DNA from: Haliangium sp050303215
Lineage (GTDB): Bacteria; Myxococcota_A; Polyangia; Haliangiales; Haliangiaceae
Length of the DNA: 64,000 bases
Assembly: GCF_050303215.1 (NCBI RefSeq)
Contig: NZ_JBNLBH010000038.1
Coordinates: 1 to 64,000 of the forward strand
Reading direction: 5' to 3'
Below are positions 50,537-63,453 of this stretch, in pieces. Positions within the stretch are counted from its first letter, which is position 1. Every line of letters begins with the position of its first letter. The translations under genes were made by a program, and so were the position numbers. Below the pieces are notes generated by a model that saw only the letters and a list, made by a program, of their open reading frames with translations, ran no database searches and was not told where the DNA came from.

Positions 50537-52273
50537 GATCAGCACGAAGCGCGCGCCCCCGCTCGGGGCCGGCGCGGGGTCGACGGTGAGGCGACCCCCG
50601 TGCTCGAGCGCGATCTTCTTGCAGATGGTGAGCCCGAGCCCCGTGCCCTGCTCCTTGCCGGTCACGTACGGCTCGAAGATCTTGTCGCGCCGGTCCTCGG
50701 CCACCCCCGGGCCCTCATCGTCCACGAACAGCACCGCCCGCTCGTCGTCGGGCTCGGCGTGCCAGCGCACGGTCACCCGCCCGGGCGCGCCCGCGTCCAC
50801 ACCGGCGTGGATGCCGTTTTCGACCAGGTTGGCCAAGACCCGCCGCAGGAGCATGCGGTCGCCCCGCACCATGGTCGGCCGCTCGGGCGGCACCAGCTCG
50901 AGCTGATCGCGCACGGTGGGATCCTTGGTGAGGTCGGAGACCACCTCGCCCAGATCCAGCGGCCGCGCGTCCACCCGCGGGAGCTGCCCCAAGGTCCGAA
51001 ACGCGTCGACCAGGCGGCGCAGGCTGTCGATCTCCTCGGTGACGATCTCCTCGGCGTCGCGCAGCATGCGCTGGTAGCGATTGTCCTCGCCGCGATAGCT
51101 CGACACCACCTGCTGGACCGCGAGCTGGATCGGCGTGAGCGGGTTCTTGATCTCGTGGGCCAGCTTGCGGGCCACGTCCTGCCAGGCCCCGATGCGCTGC
51201 AGGTACGCGATCTGCTCGCGATCGGTGGCGAGCTGCCCGACCATGCGGTCGAAGGCCCACGACAGCTCGGCCAGCTCGTCGCGACCCGGCAGCGCCACCC
51301 GGGAGCCCAGATCGCCGGCCGCGACCCGGCGGGTGCCCTGGACCAGGGCCTCGATCCGGGCGGTAAAGCGCCGGGCCAGGATGATGCCGGTCAGCGAGAT
51401 CAGCAGGATCACCATGCCCACCAGCACCCAGAACGCGGCCCGATACGACGACGGCAAGGCGGTGCGGACGTCGTCGAAGCGGTCGGCCCGGCGCAGCGCG
51501 CGCTGCAGCGCCACGTAGCCATCCTCCAGCGCGGAGCTGGCGGCGAAGGTCAAGGCCACCTCGGCCCTGCCCGCGGGCGCGCCCCCGGACACCTGTCCTG
51601 CCACCGCCGACGCCGGTGAGGTCGGCGCCGGGACCGGCGCTCGCACCGTGACCGGGCGCCAGTCCCCGTCGCCGAGCTGACCGCGGACGTCGAGGCGGCG
51701 GTCCCCGTCGCCGTCCAACACCTCGACCCGCACCAGCTCGGGAGTGTCCGCCACGAACTGGGTCAGCCGCGCCTGCGCGGCCTCCAGCACCCGATCAGGG
51801 CCGGCCGGGACGACGCCGGCGTCGGCCCCGGGACGGTCGCGATCCCGACCGTCACCGTCGCCGTCGGCCGCGCTGCCGGCCGCAGCGGTGACCTCGGCCG
51901 CAGCGGCCGCGTCGGTGCCGACGGTGTCGGCGGCGTCCGTCCTCCTGTCCGAGTTCGGCGCGGCCACGTCCAAGGCCAGCGCCACCTCGGGCAGAGCGGC
52001 GACCCGCAGCGCGACCTGGCGGTAGTACAGGTCGCGCTTGGTGGCAATGAGCTCGATGTAGAGCTGACGGGCCTGTTCGAGGTGAGGGCGCAGAAAGGCG
52101 GTCTCGTTGGTGGCGAAGTTGTGGGCGATCTGCCCGGTCTGCTCGATGAGCAGCGCGGCCACCACCAGGGGCACCATGGCCACGGCCAGCAGCACGGCCA
52201 CCAGCTTGACCTGCAAGCCGACCCGGCGAGCGGAGGCGGAGGTGGGGAGCGGGGCTGGCGGCGGCTTCGACAT
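50486..52273 (-). CDS. NtrY-like sensor histidine kinase
   Basis: 595 residues. First membrane helix LVAVLLAVAMVPLVVAALLI, an extracytoplasmic part (about 50-285) that includes a low-complexity Asp/Gly/Arg stretch, second helix AFWVLVGMVILLISLTGIIL, then HAMP, HisKA with H-box LAHEIKNPLTPIQLA (phospho-His about 373) and HATPase motifs (VENGIHAG, DEGPGVAED, GTGLGLTI). The HEIKNPLTPIQ form is typical of NtrY-type kinases. No response regulator is next to it. It is cotranscribed with the DUF4390-like gene upstream (3 bp apart). Confidence 0.92.
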   Translation of the reverse strand: MSKPPPAPLPTSASARRVGLQVKLVAVLLAVAMVPLVVAALLIEQTGQIAHNFATNETAFLRPHLEQARQLYIELIATKRDLYYRQVALRVAALPEVALALDVAAPNSDRRTDAADTVGTDAAAAAEVTAAAGSAADGDGDGRDRDRPGADAGVVPAGPDRVLEAAQARLTQFVADTPELVRVEVLDGDGDRRLDVRGQLGDGDWRPVTVRAPVPAPTSPASAVAGQVSGGAPAGRAEVALTFAASSALEDGYVALQRALRRADRFDDVRTALPSSYRAAFWVLVGMVILLISLTGIILARRFTARIEALVQGTRRVAAGDLGSRVALPGRDELAELSWAFDRMVGQLATDREQIAYLQRIGAWQDVARKLAHEIKNPLTPIQLAVQQVVSSYRGEDNRYQRMLRDAEEIVTEEIDSLRRLVDAFRTLGQLPRVDARPLDLGEVVSDLTKDPTVRDQLELVPPERPTMVRGDRMLLRRVLANLVENGIHAGVDAGAPGRVTVRWHAEPDDERAVLFVDDEGPGVAEDRRDKIFEPYVTGKEQGTGLGLTICKKIALEHGGRLTVDPAPAPSGGARFVLILPLADAESAGGGDEHE

Positions 52274-52276
52274 GGC

Positions 52277-52948
52277 TCAGCGAGGGACTCGGTAAAAAGG
52301 CTGCGAGCGCGCGCGCACCACCCGCTCGGCCTCGGGCAGGCGGGCGTTGACGAACACGCTCACGAACGAGCCGAAGAACGAGGTCTCGCGGCTCAGCGGC
52401 GCGGCTCCAGCCGGACGGGTGAGCCAACGTCGGACCTCGGCCAGGGTCTCGGGCGAGACCGGGTTGAGCTCGGCCACCAGGCCGAGATAGTAGTGGGGGC
52501 CGATCTCGACCGCGCCGAGGTCGGCCACGGCCAGACCGTCGATCTCGGTAATCGCCCGGTAGGCCGGGGGTAATGCCTGGTAGCGGCCGGTCTGGCGCTC
52601 GCCGACCCCGTCCACACGGATCTCGTAGGACTCCCCCCACAGGTCGTAGACGATGCGCAAGGTGAGCAGCCGAAACGCCACCGGCTTGGCCTCGCCATCG
52701 CGATATACGTACAGACGTACCACCACGACCGTAGCCAGGGGGTTGCGCTCGAGCTGCTCGTAGGTGCCGTGGTCGAACAGCAACGTGCCCAGATCGATGT
52801 GCTTGACCACGAGCTGCCCCTCCTGCTCGAGCAGGTCGAGGCGCAGCCCCACCACCTCGTCCTCGTCCGCGGCCTGGGCCGGCGTCGGCGCCGCCAGCAG
52901 CACGAGCGCCACACTCACCACCAGCCCGATCCAGGATCGCCACGCCAT
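52277..52948 (-). CDS. DUF4390-like exported protein
   Basis: 223 residues with a Sec signal (LVVSVALVLLAAPTPAQA). The body (VVKHIDLGTLLFDHGTYEQL, ATVVVVRLYVYRDGEAKPVA, RLLTLRIVYDLWGESYEIRV) and the C-terminal FVNARLPEAERVVRARSQPF resemble DUF4390 proteins. These are often found just before NtrY-like kinases, as here, so it may take part in envelope sensing. The family call is by eye. Confidence 0.7.
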   Translation of the reverse strand: MAWRSWIGLVVSVALVLLAAPTPAQAADEDEVVGLRLDLLEQEGQLVVKHIDLGTLLFDHGTYEQLERNPLATVVVVRLYVYRDGEAKPVAFRLLTLRIVYDLWGESYEIRVDGVGERQTGRYQALPPAYRAITEIDGLAVADLGAVEIGPHYYLGLVAELNPVSPETLAEVRRWLTRPAGAAPLSRETSFFGSFVSVFVNARLPEAERVVRARSQPFYRVPR

Positions 52949-52962
52949 CGCCTACGCTGCCC

Positions 52963-54468
52963 TCACAGCGGTACCCGCCCGAGCGCGTTGGCGAAGGTGA
53001 GCTCGAACACCCCGAGCTCGGTGTCCACCCGCAGGCCCGCGTCCACCATCACGTCGATCGGCACCGCCGCGTCCCCAAGCCGCTCGGGCTCGCGTCGGGT
53101 CGGCGACATGCCCCACAGCCCCGCGCCCACGAACAGATCGCCGCCGTAGACCAGACGCGGGCGCCGGAACAGCCGGTAGCTGTACTCGACGGTCGCGCTG
53201 GCGCCGAAACCGCCGTAGCCGAGCGCGTCGGCGCCGGTACTGAAGGCGTCGGGCGGGACCGTGGTCGAGACCAGCAAGCCGTAGGCCCGCGGCGCCAGCA
53301 GGCGGTCGAAGTCGGCCGCGTGCAGCTCGTCGAAGCGGGGCGGACGACCGATCGCGCCGCCCCCGGCCAGGTGCAGGGACAGCACGTGGCGCTTGCCGCG
53401 GACCGTCCACCAGCGGCTGTAGCGGGCCAGCAGCACCGTGAAGCCATAGCTCGAGCCCAGGCTCTCACTGCCGAGCTCGGCCAGCAGCACCAGCCGGTCA
53501 CCGGCGTAGGGCAGGATTGGATCCGGCCGCGTGTCGCGATCGAAGCCCACGCTCACGCTCACCACCCGGCTGCGCCCCGGCTCCAGCCCGACCTCTCCCG
53601 GGGCCGCGGTGCCGTCGGCCAACGCGCACGCGGGCGCGCCCGGGGCCGGGTCGTGCTCGGACTCGACCCGCTCCACCCGCAGCTCGAAGTTGAGCTGTGA
53701 CAGCGGGTCGAAGTCCATGCCGACCCCGGCGCGACCGCCCCAGCGCGCGTAGGGCAGGGTGCAGTAGTCCTCCAAGGTGGCGTCGGCCGGGGCCGCGCGC
53801 GCCCGCACCGGCTCGCTGGCACGGGCGTGGTAGAGCCGGCCGTGAGCGCTGAAGCGGCTGCCCAACAGGGCCGGGTCGCTCACCCTGAGCTCCAGCCCGC
53901 GCTGACTGCGCGCCCCCTCGATGTCGCTCTTGGCGGCGTACATGCCGCCCAGCCCGACGCCGATCCCGGTGCCGAGCAGGTTGCCCTCGCTCAGGTCGAG
54001 CCCGGCCCACCACGGCGTGGCCGCGCTGGTGCCGAAGTGCAGGCTGTTCAGGATCACGGTCCCGCGCTCCACGACTGTCACCGTGAGCACCACCCGGCCG
54101 GGGGCGCTGCCCTTCGCCAGCGCCACGGTCACGTCGCGGAAGTAGCCCGTGGCCAGGAGCTTGAAGCGGGCCTGGCGGAAGCGCGGATCGCCGGCGCGCA
54201 GGGTGTCTCCGGGCGCGATCGGCAGCGCCCGCAGGATGAGCCGGGTCGCGGTGGCGGTGTTGCCGGTGACCTTGATGTCCTCGATGAGCAGGCGGGGACC
54301 GAACTCGGGATCGAGGGCCGCGGCCCGGCTCTCGCGCGCCGTCTGCTCGTCCTCGTGGGGCAGCGAGTCAATCTCTTGAGCCAGCACCGGCCGGCTCGAC
54401 CACGTCGCCGCGACGACCAGCACGGCGGTCGAGAACAGCACCAAGGAGCGAATCGTCAAGGCGGGCAT
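52963..54468 (-). CDS. Omp85/BamA-like outer membrane protein with one POTRA domain
   Basis: 501 residues from the ATG at 54468 (MPALTIRSLVLFSTAVLVVA), signal peptide ending VLAQ. One POTRA-like domain (about 60-140; LLIEDIKVTGNTATATRLIL, RQARFKLLATGYFRDVTVAL) precedes a beta-barrel of about 350 residues with alternating hydrophobic strands. BamA has five POTRAs, so this is a shorter relative (TamA-like or a patatin/FhaC-type translocator). Function is likely protein or lipid insertion at the outer membrane. The stop is 14 bp before the DUF4390-like gene, in one operon with the NtrY-like kinase. Confidence 0.8.
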   Translation of the reverse strand: MPALTIRSLVLFSTAVLVVAATWSSRPVLAQEIDSLPHEDEQTARESRAAALDPEFGPRLLIEDIKVTGNTATATRLILRALPIAPGDTLRAGDPRFRQARFKLLATGYFRDVTVALAKGSAPGRVVLTVTVVERGTVILNSLHFGTSAATPWWAGLDLSEGNLLGTGIGVGLGGMYAAKSDIEGARSQRGLELRVSDPALLGSRFSAHGRLYHARASEPVRARAAPADATLEDYCTLPYARWGGRAGVGMDFDPLSQLNFELRVERVESEHDPAPGAPACALADGTAAPGEVGLEPGRSRVVSVSVGFDRDTRPDPILPYAGDRLVLLAELGSESLGSSYGFTVLLARYSRWWTVRGKRHVLSLHLAGGGAIGRPPRFDELHAADFDRLLAPRAYGLLVSTTVPPDAFSTGADALGYGGFGASATVEYSYRLFRRPRLVYGGDLFVGAGLWGMSPTRREPERLGDAAVPIDVMVDAGLRVDTELGVFELTFANALGRVPL

Positions 54469-54579
54469 GCGTCGGGGGGAAGGTACCGTCAGCGAAGCGG
54501 AAGTGCCAGGCGTTCGCCAGTACGCCGACGACAACGTACTCCCTTGGACGAGCGCCGGGCGCATTTCGTCATTCCGGAC

Positions 54580-56943
54580 TCAGTACGAAGGTGCAAACGC
54601 GTTGCTGACCAGGATGCGACCAAACGCGCCTCCGTCGCCGGTGTACATCAGCGCCTCCAGCTCATCGCGGCCGGTGTCCACCCCCCACACCGACAGCAAC
54701 CGCTGGTCGGTCTGGATCCGCACCGGCGACCACCGGTCGATGCCATTGTGGTAGTACAGCGAGCCCCCGGTGCCGACGGCAAACACGCGTCCGGTCCGGC
54801 TCCCCCACAGGTCGGTGACGTCGCGGTCACTCATCGGGTCGAGCAGGGTCCAGATGCTGCCGTTGTAGCTCAGGGCGGTGCCCCGTTCACCGACCACGTA
54901 CACCTCCTCGGTGCTGTTGCCCCAGACCGCGTGCAGGGTGCGCACGGTGCCCGAATCCATGTCGACCCAGGTCTCGCCCAGATCGCCGTCGTAGCGCAGG
55001 ATGGTGCCCTGCTCTCCGACCGCAAACGCCACCTCGTCCACCCGACTCGCCCACACCGCCCGCAGCGACGCCCGCGCCCCGCTGCGCATGGTCGCCCACT
55101 GCTCGCCGTCGTAGCGAACGATCAGGGCCTCGGCCAGGGCCTCGCCCTGGCCCTGGGGCAGGGCCTCGCCGACCGCGAAGATGTTGCCGTTTGCGCCCCC
55201 GAACACCCGATACAGCGCCCGCGGCTCGTCGCCGTCCGTGTACGACGGCCGCTCCCAGCCCCCGGGCACGCGCCGGTGCAGCAGCAAGCCCCCGGTGCCG
55301 ACCAGCACCAGCTCGCCGCGGTCGTTGCCCCACACGTCGTACAGCCGCTCGCCCTCCTCGTCCGGCAGCAGCGCAGCCAGCTCGGGCTCGACGTCGGCCG
55401 CGGCCCGCCACTGGGCGCCATCGAAGTGGAGCAGGTACGGCGCCTCGGCGACCACCGCGTAGACGTCGTCGAGCCCCCGCGCCCAAGTTGCCTCCCCGGC
55501 CTGGGGAGCGGTCTGGGGCGCCTGCGAGATCCGCCCCCAGCCCCCGTAGGTGAGCACCAACCCGTCTTGGGCCACCGCCACCAGACCGATCCCGTTCACG
55601 CCCCATAGGCCCAGGATGACCAGGTCGGTGGCCGACTCCATCGACATCCACGAGCGGCCGTCGTGCAGCAACACGGTGCCGTTGTCGCCCACGGCCATGA
55701 CCTGCTCCCGGCTGGTGCCCCAGATCGCGCGCAGGTCCTCCTGCACCCCCACCGGCACGAAGGCCCACGAGCCGTCTCCGGCGGGATCCTGAAGCACGGT
55801 ACCGTCCTCGCCCACCGCGAACACCGGGCCGTCGCCGGTCCCCCACACGTCGAGCAGCCGGATCTCTGACAGCCCGGGCAGCGCCAGCCCCTCCCGCCTC
55901 CATCCGGCCGCGGTGAGGTGCAAGATGGTGCCCCCGCTGCCAACCACGTATACATCGACCGGGCCGCCGCCCCAGACCGCCTCGAAGGTGACCTCGGCGG
56001 GGACCTCGGCGGGCAGCTCCTCGATCGACCACGACAGCTCGTCGCGATCGTAGCGCACCACCGTGCGCTCATCCCCGACCGCGAACACGTCGCTGCGGTC
56101 GTCGTTGCCCCACACGTCCCGCAGCGTGGTCACCGCCCCGGCGTTGAGGCGCGACCACGCGCTGCCGTTGTAGTACAGCACCTTGCCGCCGTCGCCGACC
56201 GCGAACACATCGCTCGGACCGCTGCCCCACACGTCGAACAGCGTGCCCTCGATGCTGGTGTCGAAACTGCCGTCCTGGACCCAGGTGCCGTCGTTGTAGC
56301 GCAAGATCTCGATGACGTCGCCGGTGTCGTCTTCGCCCACCGCGACCAGGCCGGTGGCGACGTCCCCCCATACCCCGAACAGGCTCCCGACCCCGGCCGG
56401 GACCTCGGGCCGCCACCACCCAATGGTGCCGCAGCGGCTGTAGATGGGCTGGCAGTTGGTGCACACCAGCGTCCCCCAGTCGAAGCCCAGATCGGTACAC
56501 TCGACCACCTCGCCCGCGCTGGCGTCGCAGGGTTCGTTGTCCTCGAGGGTGCCGTTGCCGCAGAAGTTCGTGCACGCCGTGCTGCACACGCCCGAGGTTC
56601 CGTTGAGCGCCCCCTCATCGCACTCCTCGCCGGTGTGCAGATCGACGATGCCGTTGCCACACACCTCGTCGGACGAGCAGTCGCCCTTGCAGCCGTCCAG
56701 CGAGGCCACGTTGCCGTCGTCGCAGGCCTCGCCCTCGTCGACCACGCCGTTACCGCACTGGTCGAAGCGGCACCCATCACCGTCGGCCGTGCACTCCGCC
56801 TCGGGCGGACAGCGCACCCCGCTCGTGCACAGGCTGGTGCCGGGATCGATGCAGCCCGGTGCCGGCGCCAGCGCCGCCGCCGCCCCCACACCGGTCAGGG
56901 CCGCCAGCCGGAGCCACCAAGAGCACTCGTCGATATACTTCAT
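54580..56943 (-). CDS. Cysteine-rich DUF4215 and beta-propeller lipoprotein
   Basis: 787 residues. N-terminal signal with possible lipobox (LAPAPGC). Residues about 55-180 are Myxococcus cysteine-rich repeats (DUF4215 type): CGNGVVDEGEACDDGN, CGNGIVDLHTGEECDEG, CGNGTLEDNEPCD. From about 200 there are many blades of the form VWGSGPSDVFAVGDGGKVLY or VWGNSTEEVYVVGERGTALS. This gives a large propeller, probably on the cell surface. No catalytic residues are seen; a binding or adhesion role is likely. Confidence 0.88.
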   Translation of the reverse strand: MKYIDECSWWLRLAALTGVGAAAALAPAPGCIDPGTSLCTSGVRCPPEAECTADGDGCRFDQCGNGVVDEGEACDDGNVASLDGCKGDCSSDEVCGNGIVDLHTGEECDEGALNGTSGVCSTACTNFCGNGTLEDNEPCDASAGEVVECTDLGFDWGTLVCTNCQPIYSRCGTIGWWRPEVPAGVGSLFGVWGDVATGLVAVGEDDTGDVIEILRYNDGTWVQDGSFDTSIEGTLFDVWGSGPSDVFAVGDGGKVLYYNGSAWSRLNAGAVTTLRDVWGNDDRSDVFAVGDERTVVRYDRDELSWSIEELPAEVPAEVTFEAVWGGGPVDVYVVGSGGTILHLTAAGWRREGLALPGLSEIRLLDVWGTGDGPVFAVGEDGTVLQDPAGDGSWAFVPVGVQEDLRAIWGTSREQVMAVGDNGTVLLHDGRSWMSMESATDLVILGLWGVNGIGLVAVAQDGLVLTYGGWGRISQAPQTAPQAGEATWARGLDDVYAVVAEAPYLLHFDGAQWRAAADVEPELAALLPDEEGERLYDVWGNDRGELVLVGTGGLLLHRRVPGGWERPSYTDGDEPRALYRVFGGANGNIFAVGEALPQGQGEALAEALIVRYDGEQWATMRSGARASLRAVWASRVDEVAFAVGEQGTILRYDGDLGETWVDMDSGTVRTLHAVWGNSTEEVYVVGERGTALSYNGSIWTLLDPMSDRDVTDLWGSRTGRVFAVGTGGSLYYHNGIDRWSPVRIQTDQRLLSVWGVDTGRDELEALMYTGDGGAFGRILVSNAFAPSY

Positions 56944-57196
56944 GAGGCTCGCCAGGATGCCACGCCTCGCGCCGACCGGGAGGCGCCCAGATCACGCCCT
57001 GCGGCGTGCAGGCCGTCCCCGTCGAATCGACCCTATCTGTCACGCGCTGGAAGACGCGGGCGGGAACACATTATATAACTCAACTTGGCCTCGAACTGCT
57101 CGATGAGGCCTCTGGGGAGCCGCTGCGCCGACGCCCGGGCCGTCATCGGGCCAACAGCGCGCGGCCGTTCGCACTTTGGTTACCTAAGCCGCGCAC
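56944..57196. promoter_or_regulatory. Divergent spacer before kinase gene
   Basis: 253 bp with a short AT-rich stretch (57066-57085, ACATTATATAACTCAAC) that could be a -10 region for the kinase-nSTAND gene. No gene or clear operator is seen. Confidence 0.35.
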
Positions 57197-60103
<2,907 letters not shown>

Positions 60104-60116
60104 GCCTCCAGCGGCC

Positions 60117-61250
60117 ATGTCGAGACCCGCTCGAATCGCGTTGATCGTCGCCCTCGCGCTCGCCGCGGCGGCCCCCTCGGCCGCCGGCCAACCGGCCGAA
60201 AACCCGCCCGAGAGCGTCCCCGGCGACGACCCATCGACCGCCGAGGCGGGCGCCGCCTCCGACGACGCTTCCGCCGACGCTTCCGCCGACGACAGCGACA
60301 GCGCCAGCGCCGACGGTGCCGGCACCGCCCCCTCGGCAGCGCCACCGCCGACGCCGGACCAGCCCCGACCGTGGGCCGAGGGTGTGTCCGCGACCGCGCA
60401 GGAGCGGGCCCGCACCCTCCACGAGGAGGCCAACGACCTCATGCTCGAGTACCTGCTCGACGAGGCCATGGACAAGTACCGCGAGGCCCTCACCCACTGG
60501 CAGCACCCGGCCATCCACTACAACCTCGCCCGCGCCCTCGACAGCCTGGGCCGCCCGCTCGAGGCCTACGCCCACCTGCAAGAGGCCCGTCGCTACGGCG
60601 CGGCCCCGTTCGAGTCCTACGAGTACCCGCAGCTCCAGAACTTTCGCCGCAACCTGGAGCGCAAGCTGAGCATCATCGAGGTCGAATGCCTGGAGGCCGG
60701 GGCCGAGATCACCATCGACGGCCGTCTGCTCTTCGTCGGGCCCGGACGCACCGAGCAGGTGCTGCTGCCGGGCGAGCATATCCTGGTCGCCAGCAAGCCG
60801 GGCGAGGCGTTGATGACCCGCACCCTGGCCCTCGAGCGCGGCACCCGCACCACCCTGGCGCTCGCCACCCGACAGCGCTGGCGGCCCTGGCAGCCCTGGG
60901 CCGTGGTCGCCGCCGGCGCCGCCGCGGGCGCCATCGGGGGGGTCGTGCAGTGGCGGGCCACCGTCAACATGGATCGCTACCGCGGCCAATTTGCCGAGCT
61001 GTGCGAAACCGGCTGCCGCGAGGAGGAGTTCCCGTCCCTGGCCCAGCGCCGCCGCCGGGCCGAGTCGCAAAACCGCGTTGGCGTCGCCGCCCTGAGCGTC
61101 GGCGGCGCGGTCGCGCTCACCGGCATCGTGCTCGTGATCGCCAACCAGTCACGCTCGTTCCGGGTCGACCTCGGCCGCCGCGACGACCTCTCGCTCGCGC
61201 CGCTGGTGAGCCCCACCCTCGCCGGCGCCGCCTTCGCCGTGCGCTTCTGA
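60117..61250 (+). CDS. Exported TPR and PEGA-like domain protein
   Basis: 377 residues. Signal peptide (ALIVALALAAAAPSAAG), an Asp/Ala/Ser-rich disordered part (30-95) with ASADASADDSDSASAD repeats, TPR-like helices (about 100-175; EEANDLMLEYLLDEAMDKYR, PAIHYNLARALDSLGRPLEA), a PEGA-like sheet (about 190-245; CLEAGAEITIDGRLLFVGPG) and two membrane segments (about 260-280 and 320-345). It is probably cotranscribed with the kinase-nSTAND gene and may be its envelope partner. The pattern (TPR then PEGA then two helices) is common in Myxococcota. Confidence 0.85.
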   Translation: MSRPARIALIVALALAAAAPSAAGQPAENPPESVPGDDPSTAEAGAASDDASADASADDSDSASADGAGTAPSAAPPPTPDQPRPWAEGVSATAQERARTLHEEANDLMLEYLLDEAMDKYREALTHWQHPAIHYNLARALDSLGRPLEAYAHLQEARRYGAAPFESYEYPQLQNFRRNLERKLSIIEVECLEAGAEITIDGRLLFVGPGRTEQVLLPGEHILVASKPGEALMTRTLALERGTRTTLALATRQRWRPWQPWAVVAAGAAAGAIGGVVQWRATVNMDRYRGQFAELCETGCREEEFPSLAQRRRRAESQNRVGVAALSVGGAVALTGIVLVIANQSRSFRVDLGRRDDLSLAPLVSPTLAGAAFAVRF

Positions 61251-61584
61251 GATGGGTCGCGCCGATGCGGGGTCGACTCGGCGCCCGTGCGAGCTGGGTC
61301 GAGCCGGCGCGGGGTCGACTCGGCGCCCGCGCGAGATGGGTCGCGACAGACCTCATTCGACCCGGCGCCCGCGCGAGATGGGTCGCGACAGACCTCATTC
61401 GACCCGGCGCCTGCGCGAGTTGGGTCGAGCCAGACCTCATTCGACCCGGCGACCGCGCGAGATTGGTCGCGACAGACCTCATTCGACCCGGCGACCGCGC
61501 GAGTTGGGTCGAGCCAGACCTCATTCGACCCGGCGACCGCGCGAGATTGGTCGAGCCGATGGCGACCAGACCTCACGCCGGGGC
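61249..61584. repeat. 42-bp tandem repeat, seven full copies plus a partial
   Basis: Seven 42-bp units start at the stop codon of the TPR/PEGA gene (unit 1 at 61249, unit 3 at 61333, unit 7 ends 61542), followed by a diverged eighth. Unit motifs include GAGATGGGTCGCGACAGACC and TCATTCGACCCGGCG. Copies 5 and 7 are identical while 6 differs, so the array has grown partly by 84-bp steps. As 42 is divisible by three, several frames stay open on both strands (for example MGRDRPHSTRRPRE per unit from an ATG at 61252), but none shows the gene-like codon bias. Confidence 0.92.
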
Positions 61585-62676
61585 GAGGCAGAACGGCCCC
61601 GACCCTACCCGACCGAGCGCCGGCGCCAGCCAGGTCGCCCCGGCTCGGAGTCGACCCGGCGTCGATGAGGCCTGGATGCCCGCGCGCGTTCACTCGGGCG
61701 GGCATTTTTCCGTGTCACTGCCCGAGCGCGCGCAATCGGATCGCCGTCGACGCGAGTCTGAGCCCGATCGAGCTCACTCGGGTCGCCCGCGGCAGGACCG
61801 AGAGCGGTCTCGGCGCGACTCGGGTCCGGTCAGGACGGTCTGGCCTCGCGATCGCGCCGGGTCGACCGAGGATTGATCCAACCAATCTCGTGATCGAGTC
61901 GAGTCGGGTCGCGATCGGGGCGAGTCCAGACCCCCCGGATCCGAGTCGACCTGACCGCTGTGCGCGGAGGCTGCCCCGACAATGCGTAGCCGTCGCTGCA
62001 GGCGGAGGCTGTGTCTCGGGTCGGCTCTTCGGATGCTGCGGGGACGGGGCCGGCTCGGACAAGGCCACAGTCCTTCCGGCGGACGCGTCGCCTGAACGCC
62101 GAACACGCCCCTCTCTGCGTGGCTCTCTCCCCTATGGGGTCGGCGTTCACCTCCGCTCGACACTTTCTTGGCATCCAACCGTCCCTGCCCCCACTCCCCT
62201 CCAGCATCGTCTCGCCCATATGTCCGATCAAGGTAGGTCGGAGCAGAAAGTGACGCCGCCGTCAGGCCCATGGCCTCGTCCTCACCTCTCCTTCCATGCC
62301 TCGCGCTCGACATTCTCCGCGTCTCGTTCGCGACATCATCGCGCGCGTCGAGACACTCCTCGCCAGATGCTCTCGTCGATCACGATCTGATTCCTGATCA
62401 GTCTCGGCAGCTTGTCCGACTTGTCTCCCGATCATGACTCCCGATCAACCAATCTCATCCATTTTCATCTTGTGTCCTCCCCCTCGAGCCGCTACGCTTT
62501 TTTCGTCGCCCCACCGCGCGCGTGTGCTCTCTCTCGGCGACCACCACAGCTCACAGCCGGCTGTCCAACACCGATCGATCACTCATCACGAACCAGATCA
62601 TCCAACACGCCACATAACCGAAAGCGGCCGAGGCGCTGTGAGTGCAGCGCCCCGGCCCGACGAGGACGGCACAACC
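61585..62676. other. About 1.1 kb without a credible gene
   Basis: Open frames here (plus 61287-62390, minus 61774-62313 and others) come from the high GC content and the repeat array and show no codon bias or recognisable domain. The first part is rich in TCGA, GACTCG and GATC words and looks like decayed repeat. Around 62370-62460 several GATC sites cluster (CTGATTCCTGATCAG is an inverted repeat). No RNA gene was recognised. Confidence 0.5.
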
Positions 62677-63453
62677 ATGCCCAACCAACGCGACGATACC
62701 CGGCTCGCCACGCCGAGCCAACTTCTCTTCGACGTGCTCACGCACATCGAACAACTGCGCCGAACCCTGGCCGACACCGAGGCCATGACCCACGGCGCCG
62801 ACGCCACGCTCGCCCGGCTGCCCTACATGCCCTGGCCCGGACGGCCCACCCCCGACAACTCGCCCACGGCCAGCCCCGCGCACGTCCCGGACCACGTCGA
62901 GTCCGCGCCGGCCGTCGATGCAGACGCGCGCGAGTACGCGCGCGAACAACGCCTCGACGTCGGCCGTCTGAACACCTACGTGATCGCGTCGGCCACCTCC
63001 ATGCGCGACGTTATGGCCGAGTGCGACCGCCTCATCGCCTACACCCGCCGCCGCATCGAAGAGGTCAGGGGCATGCGCATGGTGCCCGCCGACGACACTC
63101 CTGAACCGGGCCCTCGAGGACCTGCGGGCGCCGCCACTGCAGGCCGCAACGAGGAGATCGATACGCTCGTACCAGCCGACGACGAAGGCACGACACCCGG
63201 GGTCTCATCGTCCGAGGTCACCGAGGTTCCGGCCACGTCGCTCGAAGTCCGCGGGGACATGGCCACGGGTCGCGTATCGCGAGTCCTCGACCCGGCCAAG
63301 GTTGCCCGTGCCGTCCGAGCCGCGGCGCGCCGCCCGACGACGCCCAAGCCCGACCGCGCCGGCGCTCGTCTTCGCTCGTCCGTAGTCGCCCAAGGTCCCG
63401 CACGTGGCTTGGTCTCGGCCGTAACGGTCCATAGCGTCCCGGCTCGGCGCTAG
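62677..63453 (+). CDS. Hypothetical protein
   Basis: 258 residues from the ATG at 62677 (MPNQRDDTRLATPSQLLFDV), with GAGGAC about 11 bases upstream. Third codon positions are strongly G/C to about codon 140, which supports a real gene; the last third is less biased and Pro/Thr/Ala-rich with a basic end (RAVRAAARRPTTPKPDRAG). The N-terminal part (LLFDVLTHIEQLRRTLADTE, LNTYVIASATSMRDVMAECD) is helical. No family is recognised. Confidence 0.55.
   Translation: MPNQRDDTRLATPSQLLFDVLTHIEQLRRTLADTEAMTHGADATLARLPYMPWPGRPTPDNSPTASPAHVPDHVESAPAVDADAREYAREQRLDVGRLNTYVIASATSMRDVMAECDRLIAYTRRRIEEVRGMRMVPADDTPEPGPRGPAGAATAGRNEEIDTLVPADDEGTTPGVSSSEVTEVPATSLEVRGDMATGRVSRVLDPAKVARAVRAAARRPTTPKPDRAGARLRSSVVAQGPARGLVSAVTVHSVPARR

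Noticed and set aside
61287..62390. 367-residue plus-strand frame over the repeat array
   Set aside because: Open only because the 42-bp unit is a multiple of three; the part beyond the repeats has no codon bias.
62370..62460. GATC-rich cluster as a possible origin or methylation region
   Set aside because: No DnaA boxes or replication genes nearby; the count is too low to support an origin.
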